DNA of 64,000 nucleotides. Source: Capsaspora owczarzaki ATCC 30864. Taxonomy: Eukaryota > Opisthokonta > Filasterea. This document shows positions 1 to 11,466 of the stretch, piece after piece; the stretch's first letter is position 1, and every line of letters begins with the position of its first letter. A program made the position numbers and the translations under genes. The DNA is taken from the NCBI RefSeq assembly GCF_000151315.2, contig NW_011887300.1, positions 136,614 through 200,613 on the forward strand, given 5' to 3'. Under the pieces are notes generated by a model. It did no database searches. It had not been told where the DNA came from and was given only the letters and a program-made list of their open reading frames with translations.

Positions 1-582
1 CCAGCGTGAGTCCGAGCAGCTTCTGCAACTTCTGGTCAGGGGGGCTGGTGCCAACTTGTGCGCGGATCTGATCCTCGATCGACACCTCCGCCGCCACCGC
101 CTTCGCTGCGCTTTGACCTGCTCCAGCCGACGTGCTCGCCACTGTGGCTGCGGCCGCGACCGTGCTGTCCAGCTGACCCGGCGTGAACGCCTTGCGAGCG
201 GCTTCGCCTCGCACACTGCCCTCAAAGTTTGGGTTGCGTGACAGGCAGTCTGCCAGAGGCTGCGACACACCAGCCGTGAACACAATCTTGAAATCGCACT
301 GGCTGAGCTCCTCGATCCATCGCGCCATCCGGTAGTTCCTGACCTCCAAGTTCTGGTAGTTCACCAAGTTCTTGTGATCCGACTTGAAAATCACCTTGTG
401 CCTGGATCCCGTCAGCAGATGTCTCCAACGACGCACTGCCCGCACAATCGCCAACAGCTCCTTATCCGTCGTGCTGTAGTTCCGCTCCGCGCTTGACAGA
501 CGCTTCGAGTAGTACCCCACCAGTTTGAGACCTTTCATGTCCGACGGATTGCCACCAGGCTTCATGTTGTAGAGCACCGCGC
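1..582 (-). mobile_element. Truncated pol fragment of the same chromovirus family
   Basis: By eye, bases 1-582 are identical to 2237-2818 inside the complete element that follows, and lie in the same orientation. The fragment covers part of the reverse transcriptase/RNase H and connection region. It runs off the left window edge and stops abruptly inside the element, with no LTR at the break. It is therefore a fossil piece of a second, very young copy, or a local assembly duplicate. Confidence 0.9.
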
Positions 583-663
583 GAGTGAAATCAAATCCCA
601 AAAAAAGACAAAGCAAGGAAATAAGAAAAAAAAAAAAGAAAAAAGAAAGAAAAGTGAAGCAAC
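583..663. other. A-rich spacer between the two element copies
   Basis: About 80 bases, mostly A with scattered G, separate the truncated copy from the LTR of the complete element. No gene is visible. The bases next to the LTR (gcaac) do not match the five bases after the other LTR (gacaa). Confidence 0.7.
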
Positions 664-802
664 TGTTATGATCAGAGATCCTTCCACGAAGATACGAGTA
701 ATGGGTTGATGATGAGAGTGATGATAGGGAAACAAGAGACTTCACTTATACAAAGCGACGAGTGAACACACTCCAAATACAGATACACATCAATCCATAA
801 CA
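664..802 (-). repeat. 3' LTR of the chromovirus
   Basis: A 139-bp copy identical by eye to 5432-5570, bordered internally by the polypurine tract. Confidence 0.95.
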
Positions 803-826
803 CTCCGCCTTTCTTTCCCCCCCTTT
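803..826 (-). other. Polypurine tract of the chromovirus
   Basis: On the minus strand this stretch is a G/A run (one exception) ending directly at the 3' LTR. That is the usual position of the plus-strand primer in LTR elements. Confidence 0.8.
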
Positions 827-844
827 CGAGACATTCCCAAAGCA

Positions 845-3800
845 CTAGCGCTTCTTGCGTTTGGCACTTTCCCGAGTAGGCTTGTTCGGGTTAGCCTTAT
901 GAAATGCCTCCGTCATTCGATGGTGTTCTCCAAACACCTCCCACGGCTCAACAGTCGGTTCCTCCACGCCTGTCCACTTGACCTTGTACCAGAGCGTTCC
1001 TTTGTCAATAAAAGAATCAACAATCTTTTCCGCTTGATAATACTTTTCGCCTTTCATGTGAATGGGACGAGGCTCGGACACTGGCCGGCCAGGTATGCCA
1101 TCCGCCCCCACGGCCTTGACCCGTGAAACATGGAAGCGAGGATGATGCTTCATGAACTTTGGCAGGCGAAGCAGCACGGTGTGCTTGTCCGCCTCGAGCA
1201 CTTCGAACGGACCAATGTACGTCGGGTTGAACTTCGTGGCCACCGTCTCGAGACGCAGCTGCCGCGTGTCCAGCCACACATTGTCGCCAACCTGGTACCC
1301 AGGGGCGGGAGTCCGATGCTTGTCCACTTTGGCCGAACTGAGCTCATTCGCTCGGGCCAACTCCTTCCTGGTGTCCTCAACAATCGTACGAATGAGCGCG
1401 ATGTGCTCATCAACGTCCGACTCTCGTTCAGGANNNNNNNNNNNNNNNNNNNNNNNNNNNNNNNNNNNNNNNNNNNNNNNNNNNNNNNNNNNNNNNNNNN
1501 NNNNNNNNNNNNNNNNNNNNNNNNNNNNNNNNNACCGACGAGTTCATGGCAATCTCGGCCCAGGGCAGCAACTCCACCCAATCGTCGTGACTGTGGTTCA
1601 CGTAATTACGCAAAACCTGAGCCATCACTGCATGCTGTCGCTCAAGAGACCCGTTCGTGTTGGGGTGAAACGACGTTGACGCCCGCTGCCTAATGCCAAG
1701 CCCCTTGCAGATGCTGGTCATGTGCTCAGCTAGGAACCGTGAATCACGATCGTGCAGCAGCGTGTTGGGCAGCCCATGGTACGCAAACACGCGATCCATG
1801 AGCGCCCTCGTCACCATCGCGCTACTGCTATCCTTGGAAAACGGGATGAGATGCACCTGCTTTGAAAGCAAGCACTGAGCAGTGAGCACCGCGTCGTGCT
1901 TGTGCCCACGGTAATCCTTCGACGGCACCAGATCCGTGACCAAGTCAATAGCCACATCCTGCCACACACCAGCAGGCACTTCGATCGATGCGTTCAGGCC
2001 AGCTTGCTTGAGATGCGACGGCTTGTTCTGCTGGCAGAGAGTGCAACCAGCCACGTACTTTTCGATGTACTCCATCATGTTGTGCCAAACATGCGTTTGC
2101 TTGACACGCAAATTCGTGCGGTGCTTGCCACCATGACCCGCCCCCTTGGCATCGTGGCACTCGGCCACAACCAGTCGACGACAGTCACCTTCCGGGACGT
2201 AGATGCGCTTGCTCCCATCTCTCCAAAGGCCATCAGCCAGCGTGAGTCCGAGCAGCTTCTGCAACTTCTGGTCAGGGGGGCTGGTGCCAACTTGTGCGCG
2301 GATCTGATCCTCGATCGACACCTCCGCCGCCACCGCCTTCGCTGCGCTTTGACCTGCTCCAGCCGACGTGCTCGCCACTGTGGCTGCGGCCGCGACCGTG
2401 CTGTCCAGCTGACCCGGCGTGAACGCCTTGCGAGCGGCTTCGCCTCGCACACTGCCCTCAAAGTTTGGGTTGCGTGACAGGCAGTCTGCCAGAGGCTGCG
2501 ACACACCAGCCGTGAACACAATCTTGAAATCGCACTGGCTGAGCTCCTCGATCCATCGCGCCATCCGGTAGTTCCTGACCTCCAAGTTCTGGTAGTTCAC
2601 CAAGTTCTTGTGATCCGACTTGAAAATCACCTTGTGCCTGGATCCCGTCAGCAGATGTCTCCAACGACGCACTGCCCGCACAATCGCCAACAGCTCCTTA
2701 TCCGTCGTGCTGTAGTTCCGCTCCGCGCTTGACAGACGCTTCGAGTAGTACCCCACCAGTTTGAGACCTTTCATGTCCGACGGATTGCCACCAGGCTTCA
2801 TGTTGTAGAGCACCGCGCCCGTGCCAATGTCACTCGCATCAGCCTCGCACACAAATACTTCATCACGCCGCGGCAGCCGCAGCACCGGGGTGGACGTCAC
2901 GACCTTCTTGATCCGTGAGAAAGCTTGCTGGCACTCCTCCGTCCAGACAAACTTGACGTCCTTCTTGAGCAACTGGTCCAGCGGCGCCCGCATGTCAGCA
3001 AATCCTTTGATCCAGCCGCTGATGTGCCCCACCGCGCCAATGAACGAGCGCACCTGCTTCCTCGTCTTGGGGACGGGGAAATCCAGCATGGCCTGCACAG
3101 CCGACTTCGTCGTCGAAATGCCTTGAGCGCTCAGCACAAAGCCAAGCAGAGGCACTGCCGTTGCAAAGAACTCGCACTTGCTCAGCTTGAGTGGCAGCTG
3201 GAACTCGCGCACCCTACGCAGCACCGCGCGGGTGTTCTCGATCAGTTCCTCCTTGTTCTTGCCACCCACGATGATGTCGTCCTGATACGCCGCGACGCCC
3301 TTGAGCCCACGCAGCATGGCATCCATCAAACGCTGCATGGCCACGCTTCCGACTTTGATGCCGAAGGGTAGCACCGTCCACTTGAACACGCCACGGTGCG
3401 TCCTGAACGCCGTCGCGTTAATGGAGTCCTCGTCTGCAAGCCGAATACAGTTAAAGGCTTTAGAAACGTCGAGCTTGCAAAAGATCGTCATGCCCGCCAT
3501 CGATTCCATGATATCCTCAACTGTTGGCAGATCGTGGACCTCAGACAGAATCTTCGCGTTGGGGCCCCGGAGATCGAATACCACCCGGTTGATGATTTTC
3601 TTCTCCGGTTCTTCTTTCACAAACAGCACCGACGATGGGTTCGTTGCTCCAGGCGCCGGCACTATTTTACCCGTGCGAAGACCATTGTCAATGATCTCAT
3701 CGAGTGCCGCTCGCTCCTCCTCGTTGTACTTGGTGCGCCGATATGGCGTCTCGACGTCACCGCTCGCGAACCGCAGCTTCACGTCCAGCGGACCGCGTTT

Positions 3801-4319
3801 GGGAGGGTATTTGTCCGCTGCCGCTGGATCAAACAAGGCTGCGAACTCCCGAAACGCTTCCGGAATGGCCTTCGGATCGAACGGCTGCTGTGGCGATGCC
3901 TTTTCCCCAACGAGCAACGCTGCGCTCTCCGCCTCTTGAGCTTTGACACGAATCGGGCCGCTGTCCGTAATCCGCTGCAACACATCCATGCCTATGATCA
4001 GGGGCATGATGCATTGCGGCAGGATGTAGACCAGCACCTTGCCACGCCACTTGCCGATCGTCAGCTTGGCCCAGGCCGCGTGCGTAATGTCGCGCGTCGT
4101 CGTATCGACCATGCGTACCGTCATCGGCCGCTCCAGCACATGCGGCTCCAAGCCCCACGCCTCAACCGAGGCACTGGCTGCCAGCGTGCGCGTCGACCCC
4201 GAGTCGAAAAGCGCTCGGGTCGGTGTGGTCTTGCTAAACTTGCGGCCTATGCACACCGTAGATTGCACTGCATTCTTCTTTGAAAGAATTTTATTGAGTA
4301 GTACACGCGAAGGATGCAA
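845..4319 (-). CDS. pol: Chromovirus Pol polyprotein (with sequence gap)
   Basis: Domains in order are an aspartic protease (FDSGST), a reverse transcriptase with YQDD at the active site, RNase H, and an integrase with an H-H-C-C zinc finger and a DDE core. After the gap come the integrase C-terminal domain and a chromodomain (around KIVDSFIDKGTLWYKVKWTG). In chromoviruses the chromodomain steers integration to particular chromatin. A run of 100 unknown bases interrupts the region, so its exact length is unknown. Confidence 0.9.
1434..1533. other. Assembly gap of 100 N
   Basis: Exactly 100 undetermined bases, the conventional size of a gap of unknown length, lie inside the integrase part of the retrotransposon. 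Repeats of this kind often break assemblies. Confidence 0.95.
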
Positions 4320-4333
4320 ATTCGTGTCTACCC

Positions 4334-5401
4334 TCAGGCTTTTCCCTGGCCGTCCTGGCCATTCTTGGGAGCCTTCTTGGGAGCCTTCTTGGGAGCAGGA
4401 GCATCGTCCGAGTCATCAGACTCCTCCTCGGAACTGCCCGCAGCCGCAGCCGCAGTGCCGCCTTTGGAATAGCATGCCTCCGACTTGTGGTTCGTCCTGC
4501 CACAGTGCTTGCAGCTCTTGACGTCCTTGTCCTTGCTCTTGCCTGCGTGATGACCGTTCTTGTCTCGATTCGGCTTTTGGACGTGCCTGGGAGCTTGACT
4601 ACTGGTGCCGGTCTCCGCTCGTACCTTGCTCGGCATGCTTTCGACCAACTCGTTCAATGCATCAATCCACGTCATCTCGGTGGTGTCCTTGCACAGCTCC
4701 TTCGCCACATCGCGCACGCCTTTGTCTTCCGCTTGCAGCACAATGAAGCGCCTCACCAAATCATCCGTAAGTTCCGCTTTGGGCACATTCAACAGCATGA
4801 CCTTCTTGAAGTGCCTCGCAGAAATCTTTGGATCCGCCACCGCTTGGATGATTTCCCTGAGTGCGTTATTCTTGCTGTTCTTGACGCCATACACATTCAT
4901 AATGTACTCCAGCAGAGCTTCCGCAGTCTCGAACTTGACATGGCTACAGTAACGCCTCGCTGCGACACCCAGATGACCAAGCACAAAGTCGACCTTGTCC
5001 TTCTCGGGTGCCGTCACTGACTCAAGCTTGCGTCGGATGTCCGTGACAAAACGTTCCAGATCCAACAGCGTCCCATCGAAGGGTGTCACCTGCATGCCAT
5101 GTCTCCACAGTTCAGTGCTGGTGGTGGGGCTTGCCGTGGTGGTGGAGGCCGCATGGCTTGATACAGCGATCTCAGCGGTTCCCTTGCGCATCGCCTCCTT
5201 GACGACCTCCTGCATTGAGGAAACCATCGCTTGAGTCATCATTCGCATCATCTCTTGCGCGCTCATTGGTTCAGCTGGTGCGCTTGTTGCGCTCGACGTG
5301 CCCGCAGTGGGCGCCGTCGTATCGACGCCCTGCTCGTTATTGGGCATTGCTTGATTCTGATTCAATTTCCTGGTTCCTACTCTAGTCGTCACCTTAGACA
5401 T
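4334..5401 (-). CDS. gag: Chromovirus Gag
   Basis: This open frame codes about 355 residues, starting at the ATG 30 bases inside the 5' LTR. It has a central helical Gag region and a C-terminal CCHC zinc knuckle (C-x2-C-x4-H-x4-C around CKHCGRTNHKSEAC), then an acidic and lysine-rich tail. Gag packages the element RNA into the particle. The frame differs from that of pol. Confidence 0.9.
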   Translation of the reverse strand: MSKVTTRVGTRKLNQNQAMPNNEQGVDTTAPTAGTSSATSAPAEPMSAQEMMRMMTQAMVSSMQEVVKEAMRKGTAEIAVSSHAASTTTASPTTSTELWRHGMQVTPFDGTLLDLERFVTDIRRKLESVTAPEKDKVDFVLGHLGVAARRYCSHVKFETAEALLEYIMNVYGVKNSKNNALREIIQAVADPKISARHFKKVMLLNVPKAELTDDLVRRFIVLQAEDKGVRDVAKELCKDTTEMTWIDALNELVESMPSKVRAETGTSSQAPRHVQKPNRDKNGHHAGKSKDKDVKSCKHCGRTNHKSEACYSKGGTAAAAAGSSEEESDDSDDAPAPKKAPKKAPKNGQDGQGKA

Positions 5402-5431
5402 CAATTACTCGACCCTCGAGACTCGTCGCAG
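5402..5431 (-). other. Primer-binding region, probably self-primed
   Basis: The internal sequence next to the 5' LTR does not begin with TGG, as a tRNA-primed site would. On the minus strand it carries GCGACGAGT, the exact complement of ACTCGTCGC at about bases 40-48 of the LTR. The Tf1/sushi group of chromoviruses is known to prime by folding back the 5' end of its own RNA, and this match fits that mode. Confidence 0.55.
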
Positions 5432-5570
5432 TGTTATGATCAGAGATCCTTCCACGAAGATACGAGTAATGGGTTGATGATGAGAGTGATGATAGGGAAA
5501 CAAGAGACTTCACTTATACAAAGCGACGAGTGAACACACTCCAAATACAGATACACATCAATCCATAACA
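5432..5570 (-). repeat. 5' LTR of the chromovirus
   Basis: A 139-bp repeat with perfect inverted ends (TGTTATG...CATAACA), identical by eye to 664-802. It is short for a Gypsy LTR. Confidence 0.95.
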
Positions 5571-5723
5571 GACAAACAGGCGCAAAATCACACATGAAAA
5601 CTGCTTCATCAAAGTGCAGCCAACTACGAAAATCACCAAGCACGACAGAAACGTATCAAAGTAAACGAAACTATTGCGCATGCTCAATCATGCAGAGATT
5701 GTTCGCCCTCAGTTTCGAGCGCA

Positions 5724-7808
5724 TCAAACTGCTGCCTCTGGCTCTGGCTCTGGCTCCGGCGCGAGAGTAGCATCAGACACGCAGAGCTGCGCCTGGCATG
5801 CTGCGAGTTCGGCGCGGGTGCTGGCTTGATCCGCGAGGCAATTGTCCAGCTTGGCGCGGAGCAGGACAATCTCAGAGACGTGCTCGATGCAATCGGTCGT
5901 ATGCTGTGCGTGAAGCGCCAGCGCTGTAGTCAGTGCCTTGGCTTGCTCCTAGAGTCGCACACGCATGCGTGAGTACCCGGCAATCTGCAACCATTTTTCG
6001 ACTTTGTGCGCCAAAGTTCTCACCTCAAGTTTTTGGCGCAGTCTCGCCAGATCTTGACGCAGTCGCTGTTCCACTTCAGCGCTGCTGGTAGTGGACAATG
6101 TAGCCTCTACTTCGTGAGGACGGCGTGGCACAGGTCTGGCGAATGCCGATCCAGGAGGACGCCCTGGTTGGTTGGTGGCTTTGTGCGTCTGTTCCTGAAG
6201 GTGGCTCTCAATCGCTTTGCACACGCGCAATTCCTCCGTCAGTGAAGCGATGGCTGTTCTATATGTTGCATGCGACGTGTTGGTCGCCGCCAGCTCGTGT
6301 CGCATTTGCTCTGTGTCGGCCAGCGCTTGCTTGACTGCAATGTCCCAATTTCAGCGAGAAAAGTCAAGCCGTTAGCAGCATTTTACACCGCCCTCCATGG
6401 AGCGAGGCATACAATCCAATGACACCAGAGTCTATTACGTTGCACTGCTTGCTGCTTGACGGTTTGGGTGGCATCCTCCAGTTTTTCACGCAGAGCCAGA
6501 ATTTCGTTTGAAGATGCCTGCGACTCGCGTGCTTGCTGTTCCCTCAGGTTGTCCAGCTCGATCATCTGCAAGTGTGGGTGTGTTTGAGCTATTGTAAGGA
6601 TTGATTTCACACTCTATTCTGTTGCTGGAACTCACCAGGCTGTCAATCTCGTGCGCTTTCGTGAGCATCTGGATCTGTTGTGGTGCATTGTCAGAATTGA
6701 GCGCTCAAGTTCAACTTCCTGTTTTCCTCAGAATTCTTACATTGGCCGATGCACACTCTGTCTTGAACGCGTGAAGGGACGCTTGAAGCTGCTTGACAGT
6801 GGCGTCGTTGGCGCTCTAAGGTTGACGACAAGTCAGTTTTGAACACACAGAGAACCGGCTCCAGAGGCCTCACCTGCTTGGCATTGGCCTGAGAGCGCAG
6901 TCGGTCGTTCTATACAAACAATTTGAATAAGAATTTGAATAAGCGGGGAGCACAAACACGCACCACACAATGACGTTCTTCACACTTACAGCGTCGCGAA
7001 GCGTTTGTTCTCGCTGGATTGCCTCTTGACGCTTTCGCTTGAGTTTTTCCACTTTCGCAGTCTGTAAAGACAAGTGGTGTAATTGTCAGCTGCATCCTTT
7101 TGCATTTTCCACAGCAGTATCGCTTCCATGATTGACAGACCAATGTGGACAGCAGCGTTTCTCGCTCTTCACGCATCGTTTCCAGCATGACACTCGATCG
7201 CTCTTGCTCCAGCTGTATGGTCGCCAACAGTGCCAAAGAATTCCATCACAGTTTCAAGATTGCAGACACACCGGATGGAACGTTCGCAGTGGTGAGCAAA
7301 AATTGGCGCCAAAAATCCAATCGCCAAAAAAACCGCGAAATCCGAATCATCCAAGTTGAACGCCAATGTTTCAATCGGTTGAACGCCTACTCCCTACCGC
7401 CTCGAGTCGCAACCGCCCGCGCATCTGACAAGGGTGGACTCGCATGAGCAACACGAGAGCAGTTGCAGGAGCAGTCCAGAGAGCGACTGGGACCCGTGTT
7501 ACCTGACCGAGCGTCACATCCACGCCCGACCAGAGAAAGAGCTGCTTCTGGTGGCCCTGCGCCTCTGGCTTGGAGTGGATCGACACGCTCAACAGCGCCG
7601 GCGCACCATCTCCGTCGAGATTTGAGGCTGCGGGCATGAGGGACGACGCTGGCGTGCTTGTGGGGTTCGTTCCGGATCGGGCGGGGAAAGCGCTTCCCTG
7701 GGCTTTGAGTGTCGAAGAGTTCATCGGCTGCAGCGTCGATGCAGCGGCGGATGACGACGGCTTGACTTGCGTCGAGAAGCTGGCGTTTGGGCGAGCTTGG
7801 CTAAACAT
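5724..7808 (-). CDS. Coiled-coil protein, 420 residues, nine exons
   Basis: I do not recognise a family. The model starts at the ATG at 7808 and joins nine exons: 7503-7808, 7141-7212, 6990-7061, 6874-6909, 6741-6815, 6636-6674, 6439-6565, 6024-6334, 5724-5948. The total is 1263 bases and in frame. The N-terminal 100 residues are Ser/Ala/Pro-rich and look disordered. The rest is almost entirely charged heptad-like helix (for example KVEKLKRKRQEAIQREQTL and EKLEDATQTVKQQAV), and the tail is Glu/Pro-rich. Six of the first introns are phase 0, so several small exons of 12-25 residues could be skipped without a frame change. The donor after 7141 (GTCTGT) is weak. The chromovirus sits just beyond its 3' end. 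A cytoskeletal or tethering role is possible, but the sequence does not show it. Confidence 0.75.
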
Positions 7809-8028
7809 GAGCGGATTGGGGAATTGAATTGGGAAACCGAGGCAAGTCGAGCGGCGGAGAACGAAAGGAGAAGACGAAGAGAAAGCAAAGACTGAACGCT
7901 TGCTCTCAATTTTGAATGAAGAAAAAATCAATCTATTTGACATTGGAAGTGTACACAAAACCTGTTGAGGCAATTCTCGCGTCTTTGCGTCCAGGTTGAA
8001 AAAAAAAAAAAAAGAACAACAAAACAAA

Positions 8029-11000
8029 TCACGGCTTGGCAAGGATGGACTGCGCACACGTGTCGCACACGCGCACGGTCTTGGTGGTTGAGCCTGGTCG
8101 ACTCATTGGTAAATAATTGTCGGCACAACGTGCGCAAAACACGCCACCGCAGCTGCGACAATGATGCTATGTTTCAATCGCAATCAAAAAGAAGGACGCG
8201 AAAACAAGTCAGCAAGAATCCCCTGCACTCACCTCACCACACACACTCGAAAACGACATACCTTGCGCCGCTGGAAGGAAAATCCTCGATCACACAGGGC
8301 GCACTCTTTCGCGTCGCTGTCAGACACCCAATCGGTCTTCGAAACCGTTGATACGCTTGGACGATAGGACTCTTGACCAGCATACGCATTTGCTGAGCGC
8401 GCAGCCACAAGTTGTGGGGTCGTGGTGAGGGTTGACGTGGTGGACAGAATGGATTCCGAACGCTTTTGCGAGTACGGCCCTCCCACCTGCCGCGAGTAGA
8501 TGGAGGCATCGTCGCCGTCGGATTCTCGAGTCCGGCTTGCTTGCTGGTAGAGCCGTTGATTCAACTCGAGCAGATCTTGGTTCATTTGAGCGAGTTGAAT
8601 CAACTTGCGTTCCTGCTGAGCAATCACGGCTGCGTCTCCAGTTCCGTCCTGTGCCGATGCTTGTCGTCGGTGGGAGGTCGTGCTTCCTGGCCTGGGTCCA
8701 GTCACTATGATGGAGGAATTGTTTGACGACGAGATTGACGAATCGTTGTCTGTTCGGCCCGACAGAATGCTGGACAGGCTCGACGAGGAGCTCGACTGGC
8801 TCATTCCCTTCCCAGGATGCAGGAGTGCTGCTTCCGCATTTTCACGCTCAATGGCTGCTTGGGCAATGGAACCTTTGAGGGCGTCACACTCTTGTTGCAG
8901 CGACAGCACTGATTCTCGATAGTGGGAGAGTTGCTGGCGGAGATTTGCATTCTCATCCGCCAGCGCGCGAATCTCCACCTGCTGTTCGTCGACTTTTGCG
9001 TGCAGCGCACTGAGAGACACAGACACAGAGAACAAAAGAAACACAAGCCAGACGTCAGCACATCATCATCGTCCTCTAGGCTTCACGCCTTAAACCACCC
9101 GCTCGGCTTACGTATTTTCACCCTGAAGCTCGTCCTTCCGTCTGGTCATTGCAAGGACGGCCAGTTTCAACTCTGACGCGCTCATCCCGGTGCCGGTTGA
9201 GGCAGTGGCTGGTGGTGCTGAGGGAATGGAGGACATGGTCATGGGCATTGTGCGCGCGGTCGGGAACGTAGTCGGTGAGAGAATGGTTGGCGACGAGGCA
9301 ACAGTCGTGAGCACGGAAGCCGAAAAGGCTGCCGGTGTTGGCGCTGCAGCATTCGGCGGACGGGCAGTCGCTTCCAACGAAGCGGCAAGCGGCTGTCCAG
9401 GGGAGGGCGAAGGGGATGTCGTAGCACGAGAAGCTCCAGAGGTGGATGTAGGAAAGTTCACAGAAGAAAAAGTAGGTGCCGAGCTTGGGGGCGCAGGTGC
9501 AGGTGCAGGTGTAGGGGAGGAGGCTTTCGTTGCAGCGGATCCAGATCCTGCCGGCTGGGACTGGCCTCCAACCCACTTCGCAGAGGAAGCAAGCAGCCTG
9601 GCATGATAGTCGTCCTCCAACGAAACTGGCGCTGCTACAGGGGTGGGCTTGGCCTCGCTGGTGGCAGGAGTCGCGACTGGATGTTCAGACGACACCAAAG
9701 AAGGCACGGTAGCAGACGCTGCGCGCGAATGCCCCTTTTGAAATCCTGCGTGTTGATCAGCAGGAGGCGCTTTTGGAGCGAGGTGTGCAAACGCCCTTTC
9801 GAGAGTGTCCGCCTCCGTTACGCTATCTTGCCTCGGTTTGGTTGGTCGTAGTGTGGTGGCTGGAAGTTCTGTCAACTCTCCGTCCGAGTCAGTGTCGGTC
9901 AAGACCGCCGCTCCAGATACGTCCACCTTGAGAGCAGTCATTCCTGGATGTGCTGCCAGTGTCGTTTCTGGCGGCGCGGCGCTTTCCACAGTATCAATGA
10001 CACGCTTCTTTTTCGCCTTCTTTTTTGGCTTGGCCGCTTTTTGCAGCAACACCAAGAACACGGGTGAGGCTATAGCAGCGAGCGCGTCTCCAAACAACAA
10101 CAAAACAGACTCACCTGCGTTCGCGTCAACCATGTAGACAGCCGCGGGCACGACAGCAGGGACATCCGGACCGGATGCAGTCGACGATGCATTCGAGACC
10201 GCAATCGCATTTGTCCTTGATTGCTCAACAACAGCTGCAAAAAGGAAATTGGGGATTCCAGTGTTAGATCAGACCCGAGCCCCGCACAGACTCGATACAG
10301 CAACTGAAACAAGCCTTACTCGTCGTGTCATTGTTGAGCTGCAGGTCGTCTGCTTGCAGCGCAAACACAACCGAGTTCAACCCGACGAGCAGATTCTTGA
10401 CAATCCCAACGCGCTCTTCGTCCGCGAGGAAGGCATAGTCTTCATAGTGTTGTCTGGACCCAAGAGCATATGGTAAGTCGAGTTTCCAAACCCCCCCCCC
10501 CAATGTGAGCAACTTCAGAAAGCCAAAGCAGTAGAAACAAAAAAAACCTATCACACTCGGGTCTCACATGGTCAGACGCTGGTTTCGGGCAAAGATGCCA
10601 AAGTACTTGTCCAGCATGTGCTCGTTGAGAGCGATGCGCAACCACGCGCGTGCACGACCAATGTCTGTCGTGATGTTTGGCAACTTTGAGCATCGCTCGA
10701 GTTCGCGCGGATCGAGGCAAGCTCGAAGGTACAGCCACCATCCACCCTGTCAAAGACAATCCAAGTCACACAACAAATCAGCATCATGATCATGCTCATC
10801 AATCACACAAAGTCACCCGATTTCGCGTCGCTCAAATAGCATTGAAGGCGACGGTGACCGAGTCGAGTCCGCGATTCCGACCCCTCCCCCACTTACCTCG
10901 TTCGCCTCGGGCTTGACGATGGCAAGTGGCAGCAGTCTGAGCGTGGATTCAACGAGCTTCTTGTTGGACGATCGCCGCAGTCCGTGAGCAAAGATGGCCT

Positions 11001-11322
11001 CGAGAGCGGCACAGAGCAGCGAGACTTGGGACTCTTGGCCAGTCGAGATCTCCGTCTTGCCTGCAAACCGCACCTGCACCTGCTTCAATGCATCCGAGGT
11101 GCGCTGAAGCAGCTGCCGGCGCTCGCGGCTCCGGGGATCGGCGTCGTCCGCGGACAGCGGCTGCGATGGTGGCTGGGACGGCAGCGTCGAGCTCTGTGCC
11201 CCAGTGCTGCTGCTGCTGCTGCTGCTGCTGCTACTCGGCACAGCACTCCCAATGATGGGAGAAGTGCTACTCGGCTTGAACGAGGTCGTGGAGCTGGCTG
11301 GCAGTCCTCCAACGCCGCTCAT
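8029..11322 (-). CDS. RUN and FYVE domain protein (RUFY-like)
   Basis: The predicted protein has about 900 residues from exons 10897-11322, 10568-10746, 10320-10453, 10115-10234, 9112-about 10069, 8262-9009 and 8029-8166. An N-terminal Ser-rich stretch is followed by a RUN domain (GRARAWLRIALNEHMLDKY, then LLVGLNSVVFALQADDLQL). Next come a lysine cluster, a long Pro/Ala/Thr-rich linker and a short coiled coil (LRQQLSHYRESVLSLQQE). A complete FYVE finger closes the protein, with WVSD, the RRKHHCR basic motif, CxxC pairs and RVC. FYVE fingers bind PtdIns3P on endosomes and RUN domains bind small GTPases, so an early-endosome effector role follows from family knowledge. The order RUN-coiled coil-FYVE is that of animal RUFY proteins, although the linker is longer and less helical. 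The acceptor near 10069 is uncertain, since a short 45-base intron is implied. Confidence 0.88.
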
Positions 11323-11339
11323 TTCCCCCCAAAATGACA

Positions 11340-11362
11340 CAAAAAAAAAAAAAAAAAAAAAA
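11340..11362 (+). repeat. Poly(A) tract
   Basis: About 22 consecutive A residues lie between the start of the RUFY-like gene and the 3' end of the tubulin cofactor D gene. Similar tracts recur in spacers and introns throughout the window. Confidence 0.9.
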
Positions 11363-11466
11363 GACTGAGACTTTTTCAAACACAATTGAACTCAATTCGT
11401 AAAAGTACAAAATTACAATCTGCAACCAGACCCTGGAAAACTTTGATCATCGCGGATGTCGGAACG

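Larger units (their letters stand above)
664..5570 (-). mobile_element. Ty3/Gypsy chromovirus LTR retrotransposon
   Basis: This is a 4.9-kb element read on the minus strand, in the order 5' LTR (5432-5570), gag, pol with protease, reverse transcriptase, RNase H, integrase and a C-terminal chromodomain, polypurine tract, 3' LTR (664-802). The chromodomain behind the integrase places it among the chromoviruses of the Metaviridae. The two LTRs are identical by eye, so the insertion is very recent. It looks largely whole apart from a run of unknown bases (1434-1533). No target-site duplication is visible at the outer ends. It lies about 150 bases beyond the stop codon of the neighbouring coiled-coil gene. 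Confidence 0.95.

Noticed and set aside
7145-7447. Plus-strand open frame of 100 codons opposite the coiled-coil gene
   Set aside because: It overlaps an exon and a well-formed intron of the minus-strand gene and has no splice or family support.
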